A stretch of DNA of 64,000 bases from UTCFX2 sp002050125 (GTDB lineage Bacteria; Chloroflexota; Anaerolineae; Anaerolineales; UBA4823). Below the pieces are notes generated by a model. It was not told where the DNA came from. It searched no databases and saw only the letters and a program-made list of their open reading frames with translations. The translations under genes and the position numbers were made by a program. The stretch covers positions 3,286,001 through 3,350,000 of the forward strand of contig JAOSJQ010000001.1 in NCBI GenBank assembly GCA_027494035.1, given 5' to 3'. Below, one piece after another: positions 25,364-33,314 of this stretch (position 1 is the first letter of the stretch; each line of letters starts with the position of its first letter).

Positions 25364-26542
25364 ATGAGATCTAAAATGACCAATGACAACCGGCATATTT
25401 ATCTAGATTATGCAGCCACCACTCCGGTCGATAAGCGAGTGCTTGAAAAGATGCTTCCTTATTTTACCCAGGGTTTTGGCAACCCCTCATCGATCCATTT
25501 TTACGGACAGCAAGCTGAAACGGCGCTCGAAGAGGCGCGCCAGAAAGTTGCCGACTGCCTGGGATGCCAGCCAGGCGAGTTGATTTTCACCTCTTGCGGC
25601 TCCGAAAGCGATAACTTGGCATTGAGAGGCATTGCGCTGGCGCGGAAAATGCAAAATCAGTCGGATCACTTGCTGGTCAGCCCGGTTGAGCACCACGCGG
25701 TCACGCGCACTGCTCAGCAGCTCGCCAGCCAATTCGGATTCGAGCTCGAATATCTGCCCGTTGACGAGTTCGGTCGGGTAAGCCCCGAGGACGTGGCAAG
25801 TCGTTTGCGCCGTACAACCGCGCTCGTTTCCGTAATCCATGCCAACAACGAAATTGGCACGGTCAACCCAATTCGCGAGATCGGTCTGGTCTGCCGCGAA
25901 GCAGGCATCCCTTTTCACACCGATTCCGTTCAAGCCGCCGGATATTTGCCGGTATCTGTCGATGACCTCAACGTAGATGCGCTCTCGTTGGGCGCGCATA
26001 AATTCTACGGTCCTAAAGGGGTCGGCGCCCTATACCTGCGCCGCGGTACGCCTCTCCTGCCCATATTAACCGGCGGGAGTCAGGAAGCCAATCGCCGGGC
26101 AGGCACGCATAACATCCCTTACATTGTTGGGTTAGCTGAAGCGCTGTTCCTCAGTCAAACGGAGCGTGAAACCAGGATCAAGCATGTCGAGCCAATGCGG
26201 GATCATATTATTGCGAATGTGCTGGAAGAAATCCCCGGCTCAAAGCTCACCGGTCATCCTCAAAAACGTCTTCCCAACCATGTCAGCTTCGTTTTTAATG
26301 GCGTTGATGGCAACAGCTTGTTGATGCTGCTAGATGTAGAAGGCTATGCCTGTTCCTCTGGTTCTGCCTGTAAGACCGGCGACCCGGAACCCTCGGATGT
26401 GTTATTGGCGTTGAATTTGCCCCGTTCGCTTGCTTTGGGCTCGCTGAGAATCACGCTCGGGATGGGCAATACACCGGACGAAATCGCGGCGTTTCTGAAC
26501 GATTTGCCTGCAATGGTGGAGCGTGTCCGAAAACTCGGCTAA
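25364..26542 (+). CDS. Cysteine desulfurase (NifS/IscS family)
   Basis: A 392-residue PLP enzyme that removes sulfur from cysteine and passes it as persulfide to Fe-S or tRNA thiolation partners. DYAATTPVD at the start, FTSCGSESDNLAL, SVIHANNEIGT, the Schiff-base lysine in SLGAHKFYGPKGVG and the active cysteine in SSGSACKTG are visible. The catalytic-loop spacing fits IscS/NifS class I. Start could be the ATG at 25364 or 25376; neither has a strong ribosome site. A TATAAT box lies at 25327-25332. It overlaps mnmA by 20 bases, a pairing common in bacteria where the desulfurase feeds tRNA 2-thiouridine synthesis. Confidence 0.93.
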   Translation: MRSKMTNDNRHIYLDYAATTPVDKRVLEKMLPYFTQGFGNPSSIHFYGQQAETALEEARQKVADCLGCQPGELIFTSCGSESDNLALRGIALARKMQNQSDHLLVSPVEHHAVTRTAQQLASQFGFELEYLPVDEFGRVSPEDVASRLRRTTALVSVIHANNEIGTVNPIREIGLVCREAGIPFHTDSVQAAGYLPVSVDDLNVDALSLGAHKFYGPKGVGALYLRRGTPLLPILTGGSQEANRRAGTHNIPYIVGLAEALFLSQTERETRIKHVEPMRDHIIANVLEEIPGSKLTGHPQKRLPNHVSFVFNGVDGNSLLMLLDVEGYACSSGSACKTGDPEPSDVLLALNLPRSLALGSLRITLGMGNTPDEIAAFLNDLPAMVERVRKLG

Positions 26543-27609
26543 AGTTGTCGTCGCCATGAGCGGGGGGGTGGATAGCTCGGTCGCCGCCGCCCTGCTGATT
26601 GAGCAGGGCTACCAGGTGATTGGAATGATGCTGCGCCTGTGGAGCGAGCAGGGGCGCCAAATCGACAATCGCTGCTGCACGCCCGAGGCGATGGCTCTCG
26701 CCCGCCGGGTAGCCGCGATTCTTTCAATTCCATTTTATGTTGTGGACGCCAAACAGGCGCACCGGCTCGCCGTCGTGCAATCATTTACTGAGGGTTATCT
26801 CGCGGGGATTACGCCAAATCCGTGTCTGGAATGCAACAGGCAAATCCGCTGGGGGCTGCTGCTGGATCGCGCCCGGGCGCTTGGCGCGGATTACCTCGCA
26901 ACCGGGCATTATGCCCGGGTTGTTCAAAACGCAGACGGCCCGGTTCAACTTCTCAAAGCGATCGATGAGCAAAAAGATCAGTCTTACGTGCTGCATATGT
27001 TTAGCCAGCAGGAACTATCTCAGACCTTACTCCCATTGGGCGAGCTGACCAAAAGCCAGGTGCGCCAGAAGGCGCGTCAACTTGGTTTGCCTGTGGCGGA
27101 TCGCAAAGAAAGTCAGGATTTGTGCTTCCTGGCGGGCAACGATTATCGAGACTTCCTGTCAAGAAACGCGCCGGGAGCAAATAATCCTGGTCCAATACTC
27201 GATTCCGCAGGAAACCCGCTTGGCGAGCTACCAGGGATTACCTTACTACACGATAGGTCAACGCAAAGGTCTGGGTATAACCAGCGCCAAACCACTGTAT
27301 GTTATTTCGAAAGATCTCCAGCGCAACGCCCTGGTTGTTGGACCACTGACCGAGTTGGGTTCGGATCAATTATTCGCCGGTCCAATGAATTGGGTTTCAG
27401 GCTCCCCGCCAGAACACCCATTTCGGGCACAGGTAAAAATCCGCTATCGGGCAAACGCTGAATGGGCGCACGTAACTCCCGAAATCGAGAATCGGATTAG
27501 CGTTAGGTTCGACCAAAAAATCCGCGATATCACACCCGGACAGGCAGCCGTGCTTTATTCCGGCGATGTCTGTCTCGGCGGCGGGTTAATTCAACCAGAT
27601 TGTCCGTAA
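26523..27609 (+). CDS. mnmA: tRNA-specific 2-thiouridylase MnmA, frame broken near 27229
   Basis: The N-terminal frame from a GTG at 26523 has the PP-loop AMSGGVDSSVAAALL, the catalytic cysteine region NPCLECNRQIRW, DYLATGHYAR, KDQSYVLHM and the second cysteine in SQDLCFLAGNDY. It then drifts out of frame after GNPLGEL. The other frame resumes with YQGLPYYTIGQRKGLGI, which is what the family has at that point, and continues to the normal C-terminus. A single extra base at about 27228-27231 explains it; unlike the other breaks here it is not in a long homopolymer. MnmA thiolates U34 of tRNA Lys, Glu and Gln. It is adjacent to its sulfur donor. The total length of about 361 residues is normal. 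Confidence 0.88.
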
Positions 27610-27652
27610 TCTTAGCCGGACTGGGGCGTCGTCGGGTAAAATAGTCAAAGCC

Positions 27653-27946
27653 ATGATCACCCTCCCAACTTTGGTCCTTGGACTAATCATTTCTACCTTG
27701 CTCGGCGCGCTCTTTCACCTCTGGCGCGATGGCGGTCCTGGCAAGCTCATTCTGTACCTGGTTCTGGGTTGGCTGGGTTTCTGGTTCGGGCAGTTCCTGG
27801 CGGTTCGATTTGGCATTGCGTTTGCCAGCGTTGGCAATTTGCATTTGGGAATGGCTTTGTTGTGCGGGATAATTTTCCTCTTGATTGGACATTGGCTCAG
27901 CCTGGTTGAACCCGAAAACCGACCGAAGCGATCGAATCGAAAATAA
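27653..27946 (+). CDS. Small hydrophobic membrane protein, unknown function
   Basis: A 97-residue protein with about three hydrophobic segments (residues 1-22, 28-48, 60-82) and a basic C-terminal tail PKRSNRK. I do not recognise the family. A TAAAAT box lies ten bases upstream of the ATG and no ribosome site is seen, so the mRNA may have almost no leader. It stands between mnmA and the convergent cold-shock gene, from which it is separated by a terminator hairpin. Confidence 0.6.
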   Translation: MITLPTLVLGLIISTLLGALFHLWRDGGPGKLILYLVLGWLGFWFGQFLAVRFGIAFASVGNLHLGMALLCGIIFLLIGHWLSLVEPENRPKRSNRK

Positions 27947-27969
27947 AACCCCCTCCGGTTAAGAGGGGG
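27939..27969 (-). terminator. Intrinsic terminator of the cold-shock gene
   Basis: On the minus strand CCCCCTC pairs with GAGGGGG around a seven-base loop and is followed by TTTTATTTT. It lies 29 bases beyond the cold-shock stop codon and overlaps the end of the convergent small gene. Confidence 0.85.
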
Positions 27970-27997
27970 ATGTTTGTTAAGATAATGCAATATTTGT

Positions 27998-28207
27998 TTA
28001 GAGAATAGTCACCTGTGCTGCTTGTAGACCTTTCGGGCCCTGTTCGACGCTGAACTCGACCTGCTGCCCTTCCTGAAGTGTGCGGTAGCCATCGGTTTGG
28101 ATCGCAGTGTAATGGACGAAAACATCCGATCCGCCTGGGCGCTCAATGAAGCCATAGCCTTTGCTCGCATTGAACCACTTAACCTTGCCAACGATACGAC
28201 TGTTCAT
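27998..28207 (-). CDS. Cold-shock protein (CspA family)
   Basis: A 69-residue single OB-fold protein. The RNA-binding motifs KGYGFIER (RNP1) and DVFVHYTAI (RNP2) are present, with VKWFNASKG at the start. It binds single-stranded RNA and DNA and melts secondary structure. The start ATG is preceded by AAGGAGAATAGGAG. A promoter at 28379-28407 would give a leader of about 165 bases, a hallmark of temperature-regulated csp mRNAs, and a terminator follows the gene. Confidence 0.96.
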   Translation of the reverse strand: MNSRIVGKVKWFNASKGYGFIERPGGSDVFVHYTAIQTDGYRTLQEGQQVEFSVEQGPKGLQAAQVTIL

Positions 28208-28224
28208 TACTCCTATTCTCCTTG

Positions 28225-28237
28225 TGAAACTGTTTCA
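28225..28237. promoter_or_regulatory. Palindrome TGAAAC-T-GTTTCA in the cold-shock leader
   Basis: A perfect 6-base inverted repeat around one base lies just upstream of the cold-shock ribosome site. It could be a DNA-binding site or the base of a small hairpin that controls access to the ribosome site. Confidence 0.4.
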
Positions 28238-28378
28238 AACTTACGGGCATTATGGCTTGCAAGGTCCCCCTAACTTTCAGCTCTCTGAGCGTCAGGATAT
28301 AAAAACCGCCTGAACACGCAGTTCGTCCAGACCGGTTATGGGTTTCCAGCAAGAACACACGTGCCTCTATCGAAAAAA

Positions 28379-28407
28379 AGTTTATCAGCCCTTTAAGTTT
28401 TCGTCAA
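28379..28407 (-). promoter_or_regulatory. Sigma70-type promoter of the cold-shock gene
   Basis: On the minus strand TTGACG (28407-28402) is followed after 17 bases by TAAACT (28384-28379). The start would be near 28372, about 165 bases before the ATG. Confidence 0.7.
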
Positions 28408-28466
28408 GGTTTTTTCTCGACCCCCAATAATCATAATATAATCCCCTTGGAGGAATGTTTTTTCTC

Positions 28467-29300
28467 ATGGATGATTTTAAGCTTAACCAAATGACTCAAG
28501 AAGGCGATCTGGTTCAGTTAGTCAGCCCAACAAATAAAGTCCTTCTATTTCAATTGAAGGCTGGCGAGCAATTGCACACGCATCGAGGAGTTGTAAAAAC
28601 CGATGATTTGATTAATATCCCATGGGGAAGTCAGGTGTTCTCTCACCAGGGGAGCCCGTTTTTCTTGATCCAACCATCGCTGAGCGACATCTTGCGGGAA
28701 ACAAAACGCAATACACAAATCATCTACCCAAAGGATATCGGTTTTATACTAATCACGATGGGGATCAGGCCCGGAAGCCTTGTATTAGAAGCGGGAACCG
28801 GTTCGGGAGCCTTGACAACCGCCCTGGCATGGGCTGTCGGTCCCCAGGGGCATGTTTTCTCATATGAAGCGCGCGCGGATATTCAGAATCTTGCGCGCAA
28901 AAACTTGCAAAAGCTTGGTCTTCTAGAAAGGGTGACCTTGAAGAATAGAAACATCGCTGAAGGGTTTGATGAAAAGGGCGTGGATTCTTTATTCTTAGAT
29001 CTACCAGATCCATATGAATATTTACCTCAAGTCCGCGCGGCATTGAAGTCGGGTGGGGCGTTTGGCTCGATTTTACCTACCACAAATCAAGTTTCGCGTT
29101 TATTGAGTGTATTTCACGCAAATGGGTTTAGCTTTATTGATGTTTGTGAAATTCTGCTGCGCTACTACAAAGCCAACGCCGATCGCTTACGTCCCGCGGA
29201 TAGAATGGTCGCACACACTGGCTTTCTCATTTTTGCTCGCTCGATCTTGCCAGCTCAAAATCAGATCACTGATAAATCTATTCAGCCGGATCAACCATAA
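28467..29300 (+). CDS. trmI: tRNA (adenine-N1)-methyltransferase TrmI
   Basis: A 277-residue class I SAM-dependent methyltransferase. An N-terminal beta domain with THRGVVKTDDLI and PSLSDILRETKRNTQIIYPKD precedes the catalytic domain with VLEAGTGSGALT (SAM-binding), FSYEAR and DSLFLDLPDPYEY. The pattern matches archaeal/bacterial TrmI, which forms m1A58 in tRNA. GGAGGA at 28449-28454 is 12 bases from the ATG at 28467; the ATG at 28455 abuts it and is unlikely. A TATAAT lies at 28437-28442. The next gene follows after seven bases. Confidence 0.9.
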   Translation: MDDFKLNQMTQEGDLVQLVSPTNKVLLFQLKAGEQLHTHRGVVKTDDLINIPWGSQVFSHQGSPFFLIQPSLSDILRETKRNTQIIYPKDIGFILITMGIRPGSLVLEAGTGSGALTTALAWAVGPQGHVFSYEARADIQNLARKNLQKLGLLERVTLKNRNIAEGFDEKGVDSLFLDLPDPYEYLPQVRAALKSGGAFGSILPTTNQVSRLLSVFHANGFSFIDVCEILLRYYKANADRLRPADRMVAHTGFLIFARSILPAQNQITDKSIQPDQP

Positions 29301-29307
29301 ATTGATC

Positions 29308-29922
29308 ATGATGTTAACCGAGAATGAAATTAAACGACGGCTTGCCGAATCGCTCGCAGCTCGCGATCAGAATCCTATCCAGGAAGTCCCGATCCTATCG
29401 GAATACAACAATCGCTCTCCTCGTCCAGCGGCAGTTTTAATTCCAATGTTTCAGTGGAAAGCGAACTGGCATGTGTTATTTACTCGCCGCAACGCAGCTT
29501 TGCCAGAGCACAGTGGACAAGTCTCGTTCCCCGGCGGGCGCGCCGATCCAGGCGATTCATCGCTTGAACAAACCGCTTTGCGAGAAGCTCGTGAAGAAAT
29601 CGGTTTGGCTCCTTCAGACGTCTGCGTTTTAGGTAGGCTGCAAACCTTGATTACGGTTACGAATTATTCTGTAACGCCCATTGTCGGAGTCATACCCTGG
29701 CCCTACACGTTAATACCAGCTCAAGAAGAAGTATCGCGGATATTTATGATCCCGCTCAACTGGTTGGCTGAACCTGTCAACCACGAACAAGTTCCGCGCT
29801 GGCTTCCTGCTCAGGCTGAACCGGTGTTCGTCACTTACTTCAAGCCCTATGATGGTGAGGTTCTTTGGGGCGCGAGCGCTCGTTTTACTTTAGATTTACT
29901 GGATGCGCTATTATTAAACTAA
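29308..29922 (+). CDS. Nudix hydrolase, probable CoA pyrophosphatase
   Basis: A 204-residue Nudix protein. The Nudix box starts at GGRADPGD and continues LREAREEIGL, giving the full GX5EX7REUXEEXGU pattern with metal-binding glutamates (about residues 75-97). SGQVSFPGG just before it and VTPIVGVIP after it are seen in the CoA/NADH pyrophosphatase group (YeaB/NUDT7-like). It would cleave the diphosphate of CoA or its derivatives. It starts at one of two adjacent ATGs (29308, 29311), seven bases behind trmI, with no clear ribosome site, so translation is probably coupled. Confidence 0.88.
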   Translation: MMLTENEIKRRLAESLAARDQNPIQEVPILSEYNNRSPRPAAVLIPMFQWKANWHVLFTRRNAALPEHSGQVSFPGGRADPGDSSLEQTALREAREEIGLAPSDVCVLGRLQTLITVTNYSVTPIVGVIPWPYTLIPAQEEVSRIFMIPLNWLAEPVNHEQVPRWLPAQAEPVFVTYFKPYDGEVLWGASARFTLDLLDALLLN

Positions 29923-29955
29923 AAAGGGGTACCAGCCTGGACAGCCGATACCCCT
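29921..29955 (-). terminator. Intrinsic terminator of the L25 gene
   Basis: On the minus strand AGGGGTA pairs with TACCCCT across a 17-base loop and is followed by five T. It lies just beyond the L25 stop at the convergent junction with the Nudix gene. Confidence 0.75.
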
Positions 29956-29970
29956 GCTAGTCAACTACGA

Positions 29971-30621
29971 TTAGAATTCCTCTTCCTCACGCTTGCCGCG
30001 TTCGATCACTTCTGGTTCGCTCTCGGCTCCAGCCTCAACCAAGCCTTCGCCGGTTTCAACCGCAATGGATGGAGCGGTCATCAACACGATCATTTCGTCA
30101 GGCTCTACCAAAACCTCGACGCCTACTGGTACAGGCAGGTCTCGCACGTAAACCCCATCGCCGATCTCCTTGAGCGTGGAAAGATCAACGACAATTGATT
30201 CGGGTAGGTCTCCAGGTAAACTTTCAACTTCAACTTCTTCGTGTCCGGTGACCATCACGGCGTCGTAATTCTTCATCGCTGGCGAATCTCCCACCAGATG
30301 TATTCTGACCATTGCCCGCAATTTCTCGGTCATCGAGACGGCTAGGAAATCTATATGCAGCAAATTTCCAGTAATGGGATGGCGCTGCCGATCTCGGAGA
30401 AGGGTCGTGTGTTTGCTCGATCCGTCCACGACAACCGTGATGAGCTGCGAACTAGATATGCCGGCTAAGGTGTAACTGGTAGCGTGCGCGTCCAGACTGA
30501 TTGGAATCGCGCCAACGTGGCGGCCGTAAATGACCGCTGGAAGCCGGCCCGCTCGCCGTAAAGCGCGCACCTGTTTGCCAATGACCTCCCGAGTAGTCGC
30601 TTGTAAAATAATTTCTTCCAT
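29971..30621 (-). CDS. rplY: 50S ribosomal protein L25/general stress protein CTC
   Basis: A 216-residue two-domain L25 of the TL5/CTC type. The N-terminal 5S rRNA-binding domain (residues 1-95) has VRALRRAGRLPAVIYG and HIDFLAV; the C-terminal TL5 domain carries GDSPAMKN, LPGDLPESIVVDLS and IGDGVYVRDLPVP. The tail is acidic (EREEEE-like). It binds 5S rRNA in the central protuberance of the large ribosomal subunit. AGGAAGG lies before the ATG at a normal distance. Confidence 0.95.
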   Translation of the reverse strand: MEEIILQATTREVIGKQVRALRRAGRLPAVIYGRHVGAIPISLDAHATSYTLAGISSSQLITVVVDGSSKHTTLLRDRQRHPITGNLLHIDFLAVSMTEKLRAMVRIHLVGDSPAMKNYDAVMVTGHEEVEVESLPGDLPESIVVDLSTLKEIGDGVYVRDLPVPVGVEVLVEPDEMIVLMTAPSIAVETGEGLVEAGAESEPEVIERGKREEEEF

Positions 30622-30741
30622 TTCTAATCCTTCCTCAAAGCGCCTCTCACCGAATTGCTTCGGTTACCCTCGCTTTTCTGGTTTTTATTCCGGCTTTCGC
30701 CGGTGAAGTTTTCGGTCTGCGGATTTCTTCAAAGACCGTAA

Positions 30742-31299
30742 TCAACTTTTCCGCCGGGCGAGCGCCTGCAAAAAGAACAAGATCAACCCGACCAGAGTGC
30801 CAGAAGTGATTCCGATGATCAATGCCCGCGGCGTATCGATCACCGTCTCAACCTCGCCGTTCACCCGGCTCGCTAAGAGAATCCCAGTACGCACGGTGGT
30901 TGCATTGAGTTCCCGCCCCACGACAAGTCCCGATTGTACGTTGTTCATCTCAGCATTCTGAGCATATACCACAGCCGCCTGGCTGTCAGCAAGATTGACT
31001 GTCTCAGCCTGAGCAACGACGATTGCTGAACTGGAAAAATCCAGCGTTTCGGCTTCCACATTCAAAACTGCAGATGCGGTGAGCGTGCCCTGCTGCGTTT
31101 TTATTTCCGCCGCAGCGCTCTGGTTCATCTGTACCTCGCTCGCATTAATTTGCGAAGCGAAACTCGAATTCATATTCACGCTTTCGGCGATGATTTTCTG
31201 AACCTGGGTCTCGGAGACCTTCACAGCTTCGCTGGTGATATCAGCCATCGCGCTTGCATCTTCCGATACGGTCGCTTTCGCGGCATCCTTTTCAGCCAT
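30742..31299 (-). CDS. Hypothetical protein with repetitive beta-rich body and C-terminal membrane anchor
   Basis: A 185-residue protein of no family I recognise. Residues about 1-20 are charged and Ala-rich. Residues about 25-130 consist of irregular short repeats rich in V, N, S, Q and A, such as ESVNMNSS, NASEVQMNQS, EAETLDFSSS, QAETVNLADS and NAEMNNVQS. Their spacing of 10-20 residues suggests a beta-solenoid-like stack. A single hydrophobic segment (about 160-180) and ARRKS end the chain, so it is probably tail-anchored with the repeats in the cytoplasm. I chose the ATG at 31299 with GAGGG six bases upstream; a longer frame to 31338 would read through a terminator hairpin. A promoter and an attenuator-like hairpin lie upstream. 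Confidence 0.75.
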   Translation of the reverse strand: MAEKDAAKATVSEDASAMADITSEAVKVSETQVQKIIAESVNMNSSFASQINASEVQMNQSAAAEIKTQQGTLTASAVLNVEAETLDFSSSAIVVAQAETVNLADSQAAVVYAQNAEMNNVQSGLVVGRELNATTVRTGILLASRVNGEVETVIDTPRALIIGITSGTLVGLILFFLQALARRKS

Positions 31300-31324
31300 T
31301 TTCCCTCGCTTCTTTTTCTTGCAC

Positions 31325-31347
31325 AAAAAAACCCCCAATCAGGGGGC
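31325..31347 (-). terminator. Terminator-like hairpin inside the leader of the 30742-31299 gene
   Basis: On the minus strand GCCCCC TGATT GGGGG is followed by seven T. It lies between the promoter at 31366-31394 and the ATG at 31299, so it would stop transcription before the gene unless it is bypassed. It may act as an attenuator. Confidence 0.7.
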
Positions 31348-31365
31348 AAAACCCGAGTGGACAAT

Positions 31366-31394
31366 ATTCTAGTTGTGTTTTTTGATTTCGTCAA
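31366..31394 (-). promoter_or_regulatory. Sigma70-type promoter reading to the 30742-31299 gene
   Basis: On the minus strand TTGACG (31394-31389), 17 bases, then TAGAAT (31371-31366). The start is expected near 31359, only about a dozen bases before the terminator-like hairpin. Confidence 0.65.
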
Positions 31395-31440
31395 CCCTGC
31401 TTGCTCAGAATTAAGGTTTTCACACGGATCATTCAGGCTA

Positions 31441-31469
31441 TTGACAGTCTGCGATTGACTATTTATAGT
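31441..31469 (+). promoter_or_regulatory. Sigma70-type promoter giving a leaderless mRNA
   Basis: TTGACA at 31441-31446, 17 bases, then TATAGT at 31464-31469. Only seven bases separate the -10 box from the ATG at 31477, so transcription should start at or beside the start codon. Confidence 0.75.
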
Positions 31470-31476
31470 GTCCCTC

Positions 31477-32079
31477 ATGACGAACAAGGGTCCAACGACT
31501 CAACTCCCAACCTCGCATTCCCTTCTGCGGGCTATCGATTTTTCAAAAGATCGAAGATTGTTGATTGGGTTGAATATTATCGGGTTGATATTGCTCTTCC
31601 CATTTGGGTGGTTGTTCACAAGAATCGCCTCAATCCTTCGTCCGGCAACGCTGGCGCAAGGTGTAAATATCGTTTCGTTTTCTGCCATTGCCTACCTGAT
31701 CATAATCATCACCATCATCGTCATTTTTATCATCTTGCACGAGGTTGTGCATGGAATCTTTTTTTGGATAATCACTGGGAGCAAACCCGTGTTTGGGTTC
31801 AAAGGAGCTTATGCTTATGCAGCCGCGCCTGGATGGTTTATCCCGCGCAACCCTTACTTGTGGATAGGATTGTCGCCACTGGTTGTTCTGTCGTTGACGG
31901 GGTTTGTCTTAATCACCGTTCTGCCGGTAAATTGGCTGCTCCCAATCATGATCGGTTTAATCTTCAATGCCGTCGGATCCGTCGGGGATTTGTACGTGGT
32001 TTTCTGGCTATTCCTAAAGCCGGCAACCGTTTATATTCAAGACCAGGGCGACGCGATAAACATTTACGGTCTCCCGTAG
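31477..32079 (+). CDS. DUF3267-type membrane zincin metallopeptidase
   Basis: A 200-residue integral membrane protein with about four to five hydrophobic segments. The zinc motif HEVVH (HExxH) sits at the end of the second or third segment (about residue 88). This pattern and the following GSKPVFGFKGAYAYAAAPG match DUF3267 putative zincin peptidases. A distal acidic residue in VGSVGDLYVV could be the third ligand. The likely function is intramembrane or membrane-proximal proteolysis; substrate unknown. The ATG at 31477 has no ribosome site and lies seven bases from a -10 box, so I favour it over the GTG at 31468, which is inside the promoter. Confidence 0.78.
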   Translation: MTNKGPTTQLPTSHSLLRAIDFSKDRRLLIGLNIIGLILLFPFGWLFTRIASILRPATLAQGVNIVSFSAIAYLIIIITIIVIFIILHEVVHGIFFWIITGSKPVFGFKGAYAYAAAPGWFIPRNPYLWIGLSPLVVLSLTGFVLITVLPVNWLLPIMIGLIFNAVGSVGDLYVVFWLFLKPATVYIQDQGDAINIYGLP

Positions 32080-32121
32080 CTCCCAAAGCCCTGGAAGCGC
32101 GTAGATGTTTCTCGTAATACG

Positions 32122-33282
32122 TCACAGAGCCTTATTCAGGATTGTTTCTAACTCCTCATCCGTCAAGACAATCGGGTTCCCCCGCATGCTGCTAGCCTGA
32201 CTGGCTCGGTGAATCGGATCCGGAAAGTCCGCGGTTGTCAAACCGAATTCTTTTAACGGCGGAATCTTCAACGCTTCGCGCAGATCGAAGACCCACTCCA
32301 CGCCATCATCAGCTTCTGCTCCAGGATGTCCCGTCAACAAACGTGCAATCTCATCAAAGCGATCCAGTATCGAGCTTGCGTGATCACGTTTTTCCAGGGC
32401 AGCCAGATTGGCTTCCATGACAATGGGAAGCAGCCTTGCACAAATCATCCCGTGCGGCGCAGGAAACAACCCGCCAATCGGTCCCGCAAATCCATGCACC
32501 GCGCCAAGCCTGGCATTCGCCAGCGCAATCCCGCCAAACAGGCTGGCAAGCGCCATATCCTCGCGCGCGCTCAAGTCATCCGGAAAATGGTACGCTGTGC
32601 GCAGCGACCGAGAGACGAGCCGCAAACCCTCCCGGCAGACCGCATCCGTCAGCGGGTTTGCCGCATTCGAGACAAACGGCTCGATGAGCTGGGTCAGCGC
32701 GTCCATACCCGAACTGGCTGTCTTCACGCTCGGCAAGCTCAAGGTGAGCGCAGGGTCGATCAAGGCGATTTTTGGCAGCATAAGAGGGCTGCGCAAGCTC
32801 ACTTTGACTTTACGATCTTCGGAGCCCAGAACCGCGTTGCGCGTGACCTCTGAACCGGTGCCAGCGGTGGTAGGAACCGCCACAACCGGCAGCGGGTCTG
32901 CCAACAGCGGTTTAGCCAGCCCAATCACTTCGAGGTAATCGGTTACTTCCCCCGGGTTTTTATACAGCGCGGCAATTGCTTTGGCGCAATCCAGCGCGGA
33001 GCCCCCGCCATAACCAATCACAAAATCGCTTTTTTGCTCCCTGGCTGCCGCTAAGCCTGCCTGCACCATCGAGAGCGTCGGCTCATGTTTGACCACAAAT
33101 AAATTGATCTGAAGACCTGAATCGGAAAAAGCGCTTTCCAGACGATCGGACAGTTCGTGCCCGGGTAAGAAGTTCGTGACTACAAAGGCTTTCGACCCAA
33201 ACTGGCTGACAATCGCGCCAAGGTCATTCAGCCTGCCAGACCCGAAGATGATCCTGGTTGCTGTGGCAAATTCAAAATCCAT
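32122..33282 (-). CDS. Iron-containing alcohol dehydrogenase
   Basis: A 386-residue group III alcohol dehydrogenase. The NAD-binding GYGGGSALDCAKAIAAL (about residue 85), TTAGTGSEVT, and the metal-binding region with DALTQLIEPF, NARLGAVHGFAGPIGG and PAPHGMICA are typical, giving the Asp-His-His-His set. It oxidises or reduces a primary or secondary alcohol or aldehyde with NAD(P). I start it at the ATG at 33282, as DFEFATATRIIFGSG is the usual family start; the GTG at 33318 would add 12 residues. The stop of the ABM gene lies just upstream, so the two form an operon. Confidence 0.92.
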   Translation of the reverse strand: MDFEFATATRIIFGSGRLNDLGAIVSQFGSKAFVVTNFLPGHELSDRLESAFSDSGLQINLFVVKHEPTLSMVQAGLAAAREQKSDFVIGYGGGSALDCAKAIAALYKNPGEVTDYLEVIGLAKPLLADPLPVVAVPTTAGTGSEVTRNAVLGSEDRKVKVSLRSPLMLPKIALIDPALTLSLPSVKTASSGMDALTQLIEPFVSNAANPLTDAVCREGLRLVSRSLRTAYHFPDDLSAREDMALASLFGGIALANARLGAVHGFAGPIGGLFPAPHGMICARLLPIVMEANLAALEKRDHASSILDRFDEIARLLTGHPGAEADDGVEWVFDLREALKIPPLKEFGLTTADFPDPIHRASQASSMRGNPIVLTDEELETILNKAL

Positions 33283-33314
33283 AGAAAAAACCGCTCTTCT
33301 TGTGCTTTTAGTCC

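Noticed and set aside
28371..28384. A7 run next to the cold-shock promoter as another frameshift site
   Set aside because: It is non-coding, so it says nothing about frame integrity.
31401..32117. Open frame of 238 codons on the plus strand overlapping the DUF3267 gene
   Set aside because: Its product is rich in His, Arg and Cys in a shadow frame, while the other frame gives a membrane protein with HExxH and an ideal promoter.
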